Assembly: GCA_951812925.1 (NCBI GenBank)
Contig: OX638370.1
Coordinates: 4,860,001 to 4,924,000 of the forward strand
Origin: Calliopum simillimum
Lineage: Eukaryota; Arthropoda; Insecta; Diptera; Lauxaniidae
Direction: 5' to 3'
Length of the DNA: 64,000 nucleotides
Shown here: positions 1 to 12,879 of the stretch, piece after piece
Layout of the letters: every line of letters starts with the position of its first letter
How positions within the stretch are numbered: the stretch's first letter is position 1
The notes under the pieces: model-generated
The model's input: only the letters and a program-made list of their open reading frames with translations
What the model was told of the DNA's origin: nothing
The model's database searches: none
Translations under genes and position numbers: made by a program

Positions 1-884
1 CTCGGTTCATTATTGAATTTGTAGTTTCATTCAAGAACCAGTTTCTTGTTTGGCAAGAGAAGTTTGGGTCGACAACAATAACAACAACAGCAACAACAAC
101 AACAATAACGACAATTTTTGTGGAACGCGCAGTCAGTCAATAGAAGGCATAGGAATATCTACGATTTTATTTCAGTTTTTTATGTTATTGCGTACGTTAG
201 GTATGCGTTATCTCGATATTTGTAAAAGTGCGATATATTTTGGTCACTGAAGTTATGAAGCAAAGTGCTAAAATTATATTGTAATAAAACAATTTTTAGT
301 TTATGATTTAACAACTGAAAAGGAATACTTTTTTATCTAAGAAAAAATGTTGCAAAGACTTGTTAAAAATTAACCAAAAAATCCTACAAAATGAAGAAAG
401 CCCTGAAATATTCTTACCTAAAGAAAGAACCATACATAGATTTCTGTGGTACTAAGCGTTTTGCTGCTTTTGCTTGTGAAAAAGCAATTTTCACCTTATT
501 TGTATTAAGCAACGTTTTTGGCATCTTAAACGTTACCCATACGACATGTTTACTATGTGAAATAAATATTTGAAAAATCCTTTAAACATAAAGAGTAACA
601 AAAAATAAAGGATTTATACGCAAGCAAAAATACTTCGTTGAAGAAACGTTTTATCTTCTCTTCTTATACGAGATAAAATTGTATGTACTTATGTACCTAT
701 GTTCTTATGTATGTTTGTTTGGAACGGGCAAAACTTTTTCTCGAAAACGGGTACAGCGATTTTAATGAAACTTGGAACAGTGTTAGATATTAGCATACAA
801 TGAAGAATGAGCTAGGTTTGAACTTTGCAAACGCTCACCAGGGGGCGTGGCAGCGCCCTAAATTTTAAATTTGATTTGGTCATA

Positions 885-1870
885 ACTCGCAAACCATACA
901 AGGTATTTGAATGAAATTTGGTAAGCGAGTACTGCTTAATAATACCTTGTGACAGACAAAAAGTGGGTGGGATCGAAGAAGTGCCACGCCCACTTTTTAA
1001 CGTTTGAAAATTTTGATTCAATATTACTCGAATACGACTCCAACGATTTTAATGAAAATTTAGGAGATTTTACCTCTGCAAACAAGAATTAATATGTAAT
1101 ATGCCATTATATTGAGAAAACTCGTTGAAGGGCGTGGCACCGCCTACAAAAATATAATACGGTATAAAAAGAAAACTAATAAAGTAATCATTCTAGAATT
1201 AACTGTGGAGAGCATACTTGCTATAAGGCATCTCTGATCTGAAAGCGGGCAAAATATCGCCGTTTCGCGTGGAACCTCCCATACAAGCAAAATACGTTAA
1301 ATGCTATTTATCGCAAATGTTACGAGGTATTTTAATGAAATTTGGTATGTAGGTACTGCTTAATAATATCTTGTAACAAACGAAAAGTAGGCGGGATCGA
1401 ATAAGTGCCACGCCCACTTTTTAACCCTTAAAAATTTTGATTCAATATTACTCGAAAACGACTCCGACATTTTTGATGAAAATTTAGGATCTGTTACCTC
1501 TTCAAACAAGTATTAATATGTCACATGCCATTATATTGGGAAAACTCGTTAAAGGGCGTGTCACCGCCCACAAAAATATAGTGCGCTATTAAAAGAAAAC
1601 TACTAAAGCAATCTTTCTGAATTTATCTGTAGGGAGTTTACTTGCTATTAGGCACCTACGACCTGAAAGTAGGCAAAATATCGAAAGTGCGCGTGGAACC
1701 TCCCATACAAGTAAAACACATTAAATGCTGTTTCTCGCAAATGATACAACATATTTTGATGAAATTTGGTATGCGAATCTGGATAAGGAGTATCTAAAGC
1801 ATAACAAAAAGAAGGCTTTGTTAAATAATTTCCACGCCCACTTTTTTATCAAAATAAAAATTTTGGTTAA
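885..1870. repeat. Tandem repeat, about 424-bp unit, 2.3 copies
   Basis: The phrase AATGAAATTTGGTA recurs near 911 and 1336, with a GATGAAATTTGGTA variant near 1758 (spacings about 425 and 422). The blocks after it also recur: ACTGCTTAATAATA, a GTGCCACGCCCACTTTTTAA segment, TTCAATATTACTCGAA, and GGGCGTG(G/T)CACCGCC. The third copy is truncated after the first 120 bases. The GGCGTGGCACCGCCCAC core is also seen near 32400, 43450 and 61265, so the unit belongs to a dispersed family that has been locally duplicated. Confidence 0.75.
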
Positions 1871-2494
1871 TAACTCAGGCACAACAAAAAAATGGAATGA
1901 ACTGTTTAATTCTTATATGCTGTCTTATGTACTTTTTGACGCTAAATCCGTTTTCATTAGCAGAATTGTCATTATACCTGCAGGATTTTGAAATATCCCT
2001 GCTTGAAGTTAAAGAAAACGCTGTGTTCAGTCTTACAGCGTAGCTACAAAAAAAGGTGAAATTCTTTTCTATTAATAGCATCGGATGGTTACATTCTTCC
2101 TTATTCAAATATCCTTTCAGATTTTTCCAATAGGATTCTTATTTTCCGAGTTATGATCCTTTGAAGATAAGATATTTCAGCCGCCATACAAAAGACAAAA
2201 TATTTTGGGTGATTGGCATATCCCATTTATTTATTTTAGGGCATTCTATTTCGCAAAAAAAAATTTGAGTTTTTGATATTTTTCTATATCATTCGATGCT
2301 TTCCGAGTTTTTTCTTATTATTATTCTCATCGGTTTATTTATCATTTTGAAAGCATGACCGTTAGAAGTGAAAAGATACAAGTTTCATAACAAAAAATAG
2401 CTATGAATAAAAACATCGACTAAAATAATAAGATTAGATTGTTGACCGAGCAGGGATCGGTCTCCAGGTACTATATTATAAAATTAGCGATGTT

Positions 2495-3400
2495 GCGTGC
2501 TAAAAGTAACGAGTGGCATTAACGAGCAGTGTTGCAGACATGTCAAAAAGCTTTATCACATAGAGTATAACTCTCAGTGAGTGAATTCATCAGCTTATAG
2601 TTACGATTCGTCCTATTTATGCCTATTGCTTGAGAATTTTAAACAGACAAAAAGACGTATGCTAAAAAAATACTAGCCGCTTAATTTAACGAGTAACGCA
2701 GACAGTATAAGTATGCTCCAGTCAAAATGCGAATACAGCGATTAGTATATAAAAATGCACGCATTAAAATCATTCAAATTCGTAAGGATCATAATATAAA
2801 AAAAAGTAACGAGTTTAAATAAAAAGTAACGAGAGAAAAATAAAGTTTCAAGCTGCAATAATGAGCAATAGATAAAAGTGTAAATTAATTATCACACTAA
2901 ATAAAATAAAAATACTAGCCGCTTACTTAAACGAGTTGCGAAGACGATACATATACGATCAAGTGAATAAGCGAACGCTACGAACGCTAGTTCCATCAGC
3001 AACAAGGCTTATTGATGAAAATGTAGAATTTTAAATCACTTCAAAGTCGTACTGGAAATAAGGACCATAATAACGAATAGAAAGTAACGAGTGCAACCAA
3101 GATTGATACAGATGAAAATGAATGAATTTAAATAAATAAAAAGTCGAAAGGATACTAGTATCGAAAAAGAAACGAGTTCAATAAAAAATAACGAGAAAAA
3201 TAAATTTTCACGCTAAAATAACGAACAACGAAGACGATACATATTCTGTCTATGAAAAATGCGAACGAGCTGAAAATAAGTACTATCTCAACAAGACTTA
3301 TTGATAAAAATGTATGATATTAAATCACTTCAAATTTGCAACAGAAATAAGAATCATAATAACGAATAGAAAGTAACGAGTGAAAGCAAGCTTGATTCTA
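2495..3400. repeat. Degenerate tandem repeat rich in TAACGAG
   Basis: The heptamer TAACGAG or a one-base variant occurs about ten times, usually as AAAGTAACGAGT. It sits inside a larger unit of about 280 bp: the phrase ATAATAACGAATAGAAAGTA appears near 3067 and 3354, with a diverged match near 2791. TACTAGCCGCTTA and AAGACGATACATAT recur as well. No reading frame survives through it. Confidence 0.65.
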
Positions 3401-4611
3401 TATTTACGAGCATTTGATAAAAAAAATATGAATTATGAATCTATTAAAACTAAAGTAACCAAGATCACAAATATAACAATCATTGCCTTCAGCGTTAGCA
3501 GTGTTTTTTAAAATATCGAGTAGAGTACGTCCAACGATAGGGTATCGATACCAGTTGTATCAACAAAGCGAATTAGTATCTATGACTACGTTGAAATTCT
3601 TGTATAACTTTTTTCATTCTTTGTGTAGAGATACACCTATAAGACTATAATTTATTTACGTATGTGAGGCTCCAAAATCGGTCGTTTTCTTTAATTTTTA
3701 TTTTCGTTGGTATTTTGTTGATTCTATGTTTCGTATGTTGGTATATTCGTGTTTTTCCTTTACCTGTTCGCTTATTTTGCTTGACTCACATAGTCGTTTG
3801 ACTTAAAGAGTTGGCCGATGACGACGGCGATCGACCCATCTTACGGTCATAGAAAAGCAATAACAGCAGCCATAGCAGCGTGTAACCCTCTTAACTTGTT
3901 GCCTTAACAGTATATAATCGTCTCAGATAAAGAAAATAAAATAAGTGAAAACTATGCGGAGAAAATTGTGAAAAAAGTTAAAGATAGGCAACAAATAAAA
4001 ATAGAAAAAAAAACAACGCCATGAAGAGGAAAAAGTGAATTGCACAAGTGTAGCAAAGAAAGAAAAACAAATCCCAAATGAATGCAACTACAAAAACAAA
4101 GATTCAATACTAAGTACACCTAGTGCCTTTCTTTCACCACAAACAATTGTTATTGTCGTCGACCCAAGTCGGACTTTTTTTTTTCTTTTTCTAAAAATTT
4201 ATTTTATTTTTGCTCTTTCACCGCGTATTATGCATAAGGGAAATTTTGTTTTGCATTTTTTTATTTTTATTTCTATTTTTTATGTGTTTTCTTTGCGAGT
4301 GAAGAAAAAAAAAAATGGTAGTAAAAATCTTTAAAGTTTTAGAAAAAATTCGCACCAAGAAAAAGTTTGCGCTCAAATGCGAATTATTTTATATCTCACA
4401 AACAAGTGGCAACTTTGCGCGACGGATGTTTGAAAGTTTTGTTTGAAATAAAAGTTTTTCTTTTGCACTGCATTCTTTGTCTTTTTTAATGGATTTCTTC
4501 CATGCTTGTGCAGGAAATTAATGTCGATTATTTAAATTGCTCAACAGCCACATAAATTAAGTTCAATTGCGGTTTATTTGATGAAAGAAATGCGAGTGCA
4601 AGTTGTTAAAG

Positions 4612-5250
4612 ATACAAAAAAAACTATAAGATAATAAAAATTATCTGTAAGATAAAAAGGTATCTGTGGGTTGCAAAAGTTTCTGTAAGATACATAAGTT
4701 CCTGGTGATTACAAAAGTATCTGTGAGTTACAAAAATATCTGTGAGTACAAAAGTATCTGTGAGATTTAAAAATGTTAAGAAAGAAAGCAATTACAAAAA
4801 ACAAAAGCATCTTACAGTTAATATCTCCTGAAAAGTATAAAAGTATCTGAAAAAATTGGAATTAACTATACGCACAGAATGGAATGTTTCAATAGAAAAA
4901 TGGAATTTCATATTGTCGGATACAAATGTGTCCGAAAGCACAAAACAACTGTGCAAAAAACTCAGATCCAATTGAATAATATCAATATTTACACAATTGC
5001 ATCCTCGACTACAACAAAAACAGTATTTGAAAAGTGCATAGTTATTTGCGAGACACAAGTGACCGTAAGAGATCAAAAGTATCTGCGAAACATAAAAGTA
5101 TCTACAAGTTACAAAAGTATATACGTGAAACAAAAGTATCTAGGAGATGCAAAAGTATCTATGAGATACAAAAGTATCTATGAGATACTGAAGTATCTAC
5201 GAGTTATAAATGTATCTTTTAAATGTAAAAGCACTTCTAACATATAAAAG
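4612..5250. repeat. Minisatellite of about 20 bp with AAAAGTATCT core
   Basis: The block contains many spaced copies of ACAAAAGTATCTGTGAGATA and variants. The core pairs GTATCT with AGATAC, so each unit can form a small hairpin. Copies are densest at 4655-4770 and 5060-5245, with a less regular middle. The 122-residue open frame across the block is a by-product of the repeat. A second array with the same GATAC/GTATC logic lies at 11757-12745. Confidence 0.8.
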
Positions 5251-6779
5251 TATAAGAATGTATTTTCCTTTCAAAATTTTAAGTCTGCATCAAAACAGTT
5301 TTTTCAAGCAAAACATTTTCCATATGTTCAGTGAAATTAAACAAGCTTTCTTCGTGACGAAATTGAAATTGCACCCTTAGTTAAAGTAAATGAATATACT
5401 CGTATGCCTAATTTTTAGTTGCGTTTTACTTTAACAGCAATTTTAAATAAATGACTAATTTGTTATACGTCTATAAAAGTGTATTCCTGAAATAAACAGA
5501 AGAGACTGTGTGCCAACTTTTAGCTAAATAAAATTATTTTTGTAAACTAAATACATGAAAATGTTTTACATCAACGAAGAATAAATGCATTTATATCTTC
5601 CAAAAACTTTTGTCTAATTACACTATAAATACTTTAGCTCATGGTTACGATTTCCGTATTTTTTTGTTCATAAACTTTAATTGCACAAACGCATTTCGAA
5701 CGCAATAATCAATGATCTGTAATAAATGACGATAATTGTAAATATACAAAATTGAAAAATCACTTCACTTTCACAATTGAAAGTATGCGTATTTTATAGA
5801 TACAGACGCCACGCCGCAGCTAAAGCAACAGCAGCAATGTTGTTGCTGCTTCACTTTAATTAAAGAAAATTGCTGCCAATAACTGACAACAATTGTCAAC
5901 TCAACTCAAATCAAAATCAAACAAAACCATACCGTACGCTTGTATATTCATTAGCTAACATATACAATTTGTAGCCAACAGATACTTGCACTCGCACTAT
6001 CAATTTTACGCTGTGTGTCACCCAACCCAACAGTTTTTTTTTTGTGTGACTGCGAGATTTTTGTTTTGTTTTTTATACATAATTTAAATTGGCCTTTTTT
6101 TCCCCGGTATCTTTGAGATACATGCTTTTTTCTATGAAACTCAAAAAGAAAAAGCGTCCTCTCAGCACTATGCCCAGCGCGCTTAAGCAACTTAGTAGTT
6201 CGTTTTGATTTGTAGGCAGCTGTACACGCAGCAAAATATTGAAGAAAAAATAAATTGTATCTCTCATTTTTATTTAAAAATTTTTGGTGGTATTTTTGTT
6301 TATTTTTTGCCGGCTTTACACTTTTTTTCGGTTTTGTTTTTGTTTTTAATTCAAAATAATTCAGTTTTCTCTGTAGATATGTTTATGTCTGTCGGCATAA
6401 AGTATCTCATGGATATGTACACACTTTAAGTAATGTATCTCATAGTTTAAGTTCGTCGACGCCGCGTCAATTTTTCGGTTTTTTTTTCTTACGAATTTTT
6501 CTTTGGCCATTCTCCAATTGGAACAACGTGCGCTTGGATTTTATAACGAATTTACCCGGCAAAATTTGTTTAGGTTTTCAAAATACAAAAAACTAAAAAA
6601 AAAAACAAAAAAACAACAACCAAAAAAAAAAAAAAAACGTTTATTTATGTGTTTTATGATGACGGAAGTGTTTATGTACTCAACTGCAGTACATTTTTAC
6701 TACCAATTTTTTTTTCTTCGTACACACAATGCACTCGAAAAAAGTTTTTATTAAAATTAAGAAATTAATCATATAATTT

Positions 6780-7190
6780 AGTTTAAAAACGCATTTGAAG
6801 TGAAAAATTTTAACGAACTGATTTTCTTGAAAAAGAAAATTTTCTACAAAAAAGAAGAAAAAAAAAACGCAAACGCTGAAAGAAAAACAAGTGCCATTTA
6901 CAAAAAAAAAGAAAAAACTTCCACAAGTGTACCTCTCGTCAACTCTATAAATTGCCATCAACAACAACATCACAAACGAAAATAATTTATTGTTTTGTGT
7001 TTAAAAAAAAAAGAAAAAAATCCTGCCCTAAAAAGTGTGTCTTCAACGCATAACCTTTGTACTCAAAAATTGTCAAAAATAGTACCCCCCCCCCTCAAAA
7101 AAAAAAAAAATCGTGCGTGTGTTTATGTTTGTGCTTTGGGAAATACGTGTATAAATCCCCCCTTGACGTCCATCAGTCGTTGTTATTACA
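6780..7190 (+). promoter_or_regulatory. shot: Probable 5' leader of the first shot coding exon
   Basis: This A-rich sequence immediately precedes the start codon at 7191 and contains CAACAACAACATCACAAACG-like and AAAAAG-rich stretches typical of fly leaders. An in-frame TGA at 7164-7166 closes the reading frame upstream, so 7191 is the first usable ATG in frame. The context ACA-ATG is good for a fly start. I cannot place the transcription start. A CAG at 7174-7176 could also be a splice acceptor if the leader is split. Confidence 0.4.
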
Positions 7191-7569
7191 ATGACAACGC
7201 AATCCTATTATAAAGATCGCCTTGGATTTGATCCAAAAGAGGCGCTCTATGAATCTTCCACCTCAAATTCATCAAAAGGTGGTGGTGCTCGCCATCAACA
7301 ACAACAGCAGCAACACAATCATCATCACGGGCATCGTCATGCATCGACGTCATCCGCGCGAATCTCTGTATCACCAGGCGGCGGTGCAAATAATCATCAT
7401 GGTCATGGTCATCATCAACATGACCTCTATGCTGAAAGTAATCCAGCTAAGAAAGCGAAACATTCATCAACGCAACAATTGCCGCAGGGCGGTTATGAGG
7501 ATGCATTGACACAATTTAAAGGTAGCATGTCCATTTGGGAGTATTTTATTGAAAACTGGGATTTTTTAT
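7191..7569 (+). CDS. shot: Spectraplakin first coding exon, actin-binding isoform
   Basis: Encodes residues 1-126 plus the first base of codon 127. It starts MTTQSYYKDRLGFDP and continues through Gln-, His- and Gly-rich low-complexity sequence (roughly residues 29-80). It ends in the more ordered segment SIWEYFIENWDFL, which runs into the CH1 domain. The exon stops at an AT|GTAAGT donor in phase 1, and the single T joins AC at 20154 to make Tyr127. The start is supported by the upstream in-frame stop and the ACAATG context. The head is likely disordered. In flies this type of N-terminus belongs to isoforms with both CH domains. The open frame continues briefly past the donor, but the consensus donor and phase match make the splice more likely. 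Gene identity comes from recognising the shot protein; no database search was made. Confidence 0.88.
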
Positions 7570-8284
7570 GTAAGTCAGTCGCGCGTCAGTACAGGAAATT
7601 CAAGTAGTCAGTGAGTTCGTTATGTTCTGTTCAGCTGAAATGAGTTTGTGTTCGTTATTTTGCCTGTTTGTTCTATTTTTCTTATGAAATTGTTACACTA
7701 ACAAATGGTATTTTGCTGTCGTGAAACATGAGTGACAAAGTAAATATAATGGTTTTAAATTTTGTGGAAATAGTCGTAAATCTTAGCTTCAATAAATGCC
7801 TGAAAAACATATTAAATGTAACTAAAATTACATTTCAATTGGTCACTCATGTTTCCTCTTTCAAAGCTGCATTCTTGCATGAAAACCCAGTAATTTTCTA
7901 CAATTCTTTTGGAAATTACCTGAAATTGTTTTCTTATCAAAGCATTACACATATTTAGTTGCTTGACTAACAGTTAAACATTTTGATTCTAACAGAGCTT
8001 AAATAAATACAATATTCTTATTCCCTTCATTCTTAATTTCTGCTAGAGCATAGGTCTTATAAGTAGGTACATATCTGTGGCATTTTAACAAAACAACCTA
8101 AACGAAATTGCTAACTTTTCAGGAGAGGTAAAAAACTGTTTGATTGCTTTTCAATAATATTGCTAAATTTCGTTGGATGGCAACGCTTTACCGCACAAAT
8201 GGCGGTTAATTCAAATCTGGCGTGAATTATGGGACACTTTTATGTCTCCGGAATTAAAAATTGTAAAATCTTGTCGATTACATC

Positions 8285-8312
8285 AAAAAAAAAAAAAAAA
8301 AAAAAAAAAAAA
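8285..8312. repeat. A homopolymer tract
   Basis: An uninterrupted run of about 28 A residues, one of the longest homopolymers in the window. No retroelement body was recognised upstream of it, so it may be a simple replication-slippage tract. Confidence 0.85.
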
Positions 8313-8412
8313 TGTATTTAAATTTCATATTGATGACTAAAATCTTGGAAAATTGTCTTATTTTGAGTTAGGTTGTATTGTCAAAAGTCTACAGATATAT
8401 CGTCACAGCTAA

Positions 8413-9317
8413 GTAGAGTATAACGGGGTAATGCCGTGCAGGGGGCAATGTCGTGCACTGGCTGTTTTAGCAGAAAGAATTGAATGATTTACCAACTGTT
8501 CGTAAGGTAGGGACCTGCTGACCTACTGAGCTTATGCATATAATACTAGCAATTTTCACCAGTTCGTCTCTACAGAGTAACCTTTTTTTCAAAACGCACG
8601 CTTTCGGGACGATAAAAGTGTTTTTTCATCGGGTCAGAAAAATAATTTTCCTTGCGGGAAAATATACCAAGTAAGTGTTTTCTGAAACGAAATATCCTGC
8701 CAAAGAAAAGAAGTATTTGGTTTTCGAAAAAAATTTTGGGCTTCACCGAGTTATCGAAGTTGACCTTTAAAACGACCATTGGGGTAATGCCGTGCACATT
8801 CACTTACACAAACACAATTTCTCGCTACACAAATGTTGTTACACATGGATGTAACCAATGAAATTATCTTTCGATCGGATGCTTACTCGTTGCATTCGCT
8901 TGAGATGTACGGCTTTACGAGCATGTCAAAGTTGAGTGCACGACATTGCCCCGTTCTACTCTACACAACATATTATGTACTTCACACTTGTATAATAATG
9001 AATAAATACATGATAATGCTAAATCTCTACTAATAGAACCACTACCTATCATTTCTTACACATTTTGGTACCTTTACTATACTCGGAAAACAATGCACGA
9101 CATTACCCCACAAATTTTGAGGGGGGTAATGTCGTGCACATTTTTTTTTTCTTTACTTACACAAACACAATTTCTCGCTACACAAATGTTGTTACATATG
9201 GATGTAACCAACGAAATTATCTTTCGATCGGATGCTTACTCGTCGCATTCACTTGAGATGTACGGCTTTACGAGCATATCAAAGTTGAGTGCACGACATT
9301 GCCCCGTTCTACTCTAC
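8413..9317. mobile_element. TIR element, nested or duplicated, with GCACGACATT ends
   Basis: The left end starts GTAGAGTATAACGGGGTAAT. The right ends at 8964 and 9317 read, in reverse complement, GTAGAGTAGAACGGGGCAAT, so about 28 bp match as terminal inverted repeats with three or four differences. The block 8779-8964 is repeated at 9122-9317 (about 190 bp, very similar). A 16-bp module, TGCACGACATTRCCCC or its complement, occurs seven times. At 9093-9140 two copies face each other around a 13-bp spacer. No transposase is encoded. Confidence 0.7.
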
Positions 9318-9645
9318 GTAAGGGTCAATCTTTGCGTGATCGATTAAGATTTGGGTTGACATCTCCGATTTTTATGAAAATTGGTATTTGACATACGTAT
9401 AACTGTGGTATAATGATTTTTCGAAATTCCGAAAAAATCCAAGATAGCGGCCATATAAAGTCCGATCTAACTTTTAGATACTCAAATGTTTGAAAATTCA
9501 TAGCTCCTCGGATTTTGATCCGATTTTAATGAAATTTTCAGGGTTAGTGCAAAAAAATGTAAGCTTTTGAAAAAAAAAAATGTTCAAGTTGTTTAATGTT
9601 ATATTTGTAATGAGTCGGTAGCACCATATAGGGTTGCCACCGATG

Positions 9646-10033
9646 GTGCTACCATATAGGGTTGCCACCGTCCGGACGGTATTTTTTTCGGTGGCCCCTA
9701 GTAAAATTTTTTTAGAATATTTTATCCCATTATAACCAAATTTTTGATAAAAGGGGTCTAAAAGACCCTTAAAACGAGACATAATGGGTTAAGATGTTCT
9801 AAAAAATTGTTCCTTGCTTGATTTCACGTTAAGTTATGTGATCATCGTAACCCATTATATCGCGTTTTTATGGGTCTTTATGATCCTTTTTTTCAAAAAT
9901 TTGGTTTAAATGGGTTAAAATATTTTCCAAAAATATTCTAAAAAAATTTTCCAAAAATATTCTAAAAAAATTTTACTAGGGGCTACCGAAAAAAAAAAAA
10001 TACCGTCCGGACGGTGCCTCCCCATGGCAGCAC
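9646..10033. mobile_element. Fold-back (near-palindromic) element
   Basis: The left and right halves are reverse complements over almost the whole length. Each end carries the 12-bp palindrome CCGTCCGGACGG (9668-9679 and 10003-10014), followed inward by CCCTAGTAAAATTTTTTTAG and then by ACCAAATTTTTGA, AAAGACCC and ATAATGGGTTA on both arms. Arms are about 160 bp around a short centre near 9800-9850. The left terminal sequence is itself duplicated, with CCATATAGGGTTGCCACCG present at 9624 and 9652. It is non-coding and is predicted to be mobilised in trans. Confidence 0.8.
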
Positions 10034-11756
10034 ACGTGCACCAACGACTAATGATAAACACAACAAATTTCAGTGTGGGGCAGAGTCTCCAGAGTACCCC
10101 ACATTACTACACCTCTTATGTATAGTACATATGTTCATCATCGTTACAATTGTAAACTTTTCTCGTCATTGCCACTCTCTTCTGCACCAATCAATGAGGA
10201 CGGATCTTCGTCAACACTTTGAATAAAGTTGACAAAATCATTGTGCCTTTGTAGTGCTGGCCTATTGTTAAGTCACCTTATGGTGCTAGATTCTTTTGAA
10301 TATTTTAATTTTGAAGAAATTTTTTAATTCTTTCTGTTTTTTAAAATCTTTTAATTTATACATTAAATAGTTTTACAAACAAATTTGCATAATAATGAAT
10401 AACTTACAATTCAAAATTCTTTCGAAAATATTAATAAGCTTAATTCTCAGATGAAAACTCCGACAGCTGGTAGACAAAACTCAAGTTATTTACATATCTT
10501 ATTGAATGGTTATTTAAAGCCATGCTTACAGAAAAGTACAAAATTTGCATATGATTTTTCTTTTTAAACGCAAAAACGCTAAATGATTCAGATTAATTTA
10601 CAGAGAAATAATTAAGCATGAATACCAGGAATTTGCTTTATTGATTTGAATTGGAATTCGTTAACGAAATTTTTTGCTAAAAATTGAATTTAATAAAAAA
10701 CCAGTTTTGTATTCAGCGCGAATATGCGGCGCTATCTATGATGCTTTAAAGATTTCACAGACTAAGGCGAATTTTTGCTTAACTTTGCTAAAAGCATAAA
10801 AGCGAAGTTGAGGAGCTTAACGTTTTTGTTTAACATAGATTTATTAAATTTGGCATAATTATTTCCGTTATGAGCATTTTCTGTTCTATTTAATTTTATT
10901 GTAGCTCTAAAGTCATTTATTATCTTTAAATTTCATTAGCATATGCTTTGCATTTTTATTATTATTATTATTTTTTTTTTTTTCTTAGTTATAACAATTT
11001 AAAAATAGTTAATTTTATTTGAAAAACGTAATACATATCTATCTAGCTGTAGAAAAGAAGAAGAAACTCCAAAGAGCTAAATAACGACCTTCGATAAAAA
11101 TAAATCAAATTTATTATGGCCACATTATAGCGAATTATTTATTATTTAATTTTTATCATATCACTAGTAGAATAAGTAAATAAATTAATAATTTGTGTGT
11201 GAAAAATGTAGGAAAAATCCACATGCATTAGTAAAGCCAGTTATAGAAAACAGTTAATAACACAATCAGTCGAAAGCAAAATTTCTGAGTTAAACCAAAT
11301 GATTTGGTTTTATAGCATTTACTGATGATGATGTCACTCCCTCACTGCTCGCTCAGACGTTCGTGAATATATTTTTTTTTTTTTGCACAAACACGCTTAC
11401 AAACTTGGTTACTGATTACCTGTCTCCATGTTCTTCTTTTTTTTTTTTACTTGAATTCTGCTAGTCGTTATGTTTTTTTTTTTTTAATTTTTATTTTTGG
11501 GTTTTGCATCAACGCCATTCTGTCATTCATTCAAAACTTCAAAATAAAAATGGTCTATCAATATGTACGCTGACATGATTGTTTTGCTTTATGATAAGTT
11601 TAAAAACTATTTATACACCTATTTGAAAAACAAAAACTTCGCAAGAAAATGGCATGCTTAACGCTTTAATAGACGATTTTATACGAAAAATTAATTTATA
11701 TAAAAAAATTTGCACTAAATTTAATATAATTACTTACAAATGTTGGTAAAGCACAA

Positions 11757-12745
11757 AACTATCTAAAAGATAAAAATGTATCTTAAACATTCGACATTTT
11801 TCGACTTTTTCCACATTTTGAGACTCTTTCAAAATTTTTGGCTAAAAAGATACAAATGTATCTCAAAGATACAAATGTATCTTAAAGATTCTAATGTATC
11901 TTAAAGATGCAAAAGTATTTCGTTGATACATAAGCATCAAAAAGAATTAAATTCAATATGTTGATAAAGTATATTCCATCCAAAAGATTGAGATGCATCG
12001 TTAAGATACAAATCTATCTCGTCGATACAAGTATATCTAAAAGATGCAAATGCACCTTAAAGATATATCTGAAAAATTAAAATGTATCTAAAAGATCCAA
12101 AAGTATTTCGTCGATATCAATAAGATTTAATTTCGATATGTTGATAAAGTACAATTTTATCCAAAAGATTGAAATGTATAGTTAAGATACAAATGTATCA
12201 AAAGGTACAAATCTATCTTGTCGATAGATATATATCTTAAATATACTAATATACAAAGATGCAAATGCACCTAAAAGATAGCATATATCTTAAAGATACA
12301 AATTTATGTAAAAGATACAAAAGTAAGTATCTCGCCGAAACAAATCCATCATAAAGATACAAATGTATCTAAAAGATACAAATGTATCTAAAAGATACAA
12401 ATGCATCTAGAAGACGCAAAAGCACCTTAAAGATCTATCTTAAAAATTGGAATGTATCCAAAAGTATTTCGTCGATACCAATTTATCAATAAGATTTAAT
12501 TTCGATATGTTGATTAAGTACAATTCTATCCAAAAGATTGAAATGTATCGTTGAGATACAAATGTATCAAAAGATACAAATCTATCTCATCGATACAAAT
12601 GTATCTCAAATATACAAATATATCTAAAAGATACAAATGCGTTTTAAAGATACAAATGTTTCTAAAAGATGCAAATGTATCTAAAAGATACAAATGTATC
12701 TAAAAGATGCAAATGCACCAAAAAGATACAAAAGTATCTCGTCTA
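11757..12745. repeat. GATACAAATGTATC minisatellite
   Basis: About 1 kb of 18-20 bp units with consensus AAAGATACAAATGTATCT. Each unit has AGATACA and TGTATCT arms around two bases, so single strands can fold unit by unit. A longer-period block (CGATATGTTGATAAAGTACA followed by ATCCAAAAGATTGA) recurs near 11957, 12135 and 12505, showing higher-order duplication. Confidence 0.85.
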
Positions 12746-12879
12746 TTTCTTCTACATACAACATAGAGCTAAGACATAATAAAAGGAATTATTGTTGTAC
12801 CTCATTAGATTTGCGATCCCGTCAAGTGTTAAGAATATTTATTTATCTTTTCTTTTCTTGCTAAATCTGCACTACTTAG

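Larger units (their letters stand above)
1..6779. other. Upstream non-coding region with repeats
   Basis: I find no convincing coding sequence here. Open frames are short, low-complexity and biased by A/T runs. The first 120 bases carry a CAA/CAG-rich stretch (about 69-115) of the kind common in fly 5' leaders, and 3780-4450 is similar in style (AAC and AAG rich, a TATA-like string near 3911). Either could be a non-coding first exon of the gene that follows, but no splice partner can be proved. Three tandem-repeat blocks are listed separately (885-1870, 2495-3400, 4612-5250). Confidence 0.6.

Noticed and set aside
391..573. 60-residue frame near the left edge
   Set aside because: Short, with no domain, no conserved start context and no splice partner.
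4879..5247. 122-codon frame with repeated YKSIY/KYLR text
   Set aside because: Produced by the 20-bp minisatellite; the peptide periodicity simply copies the DNA repeat.
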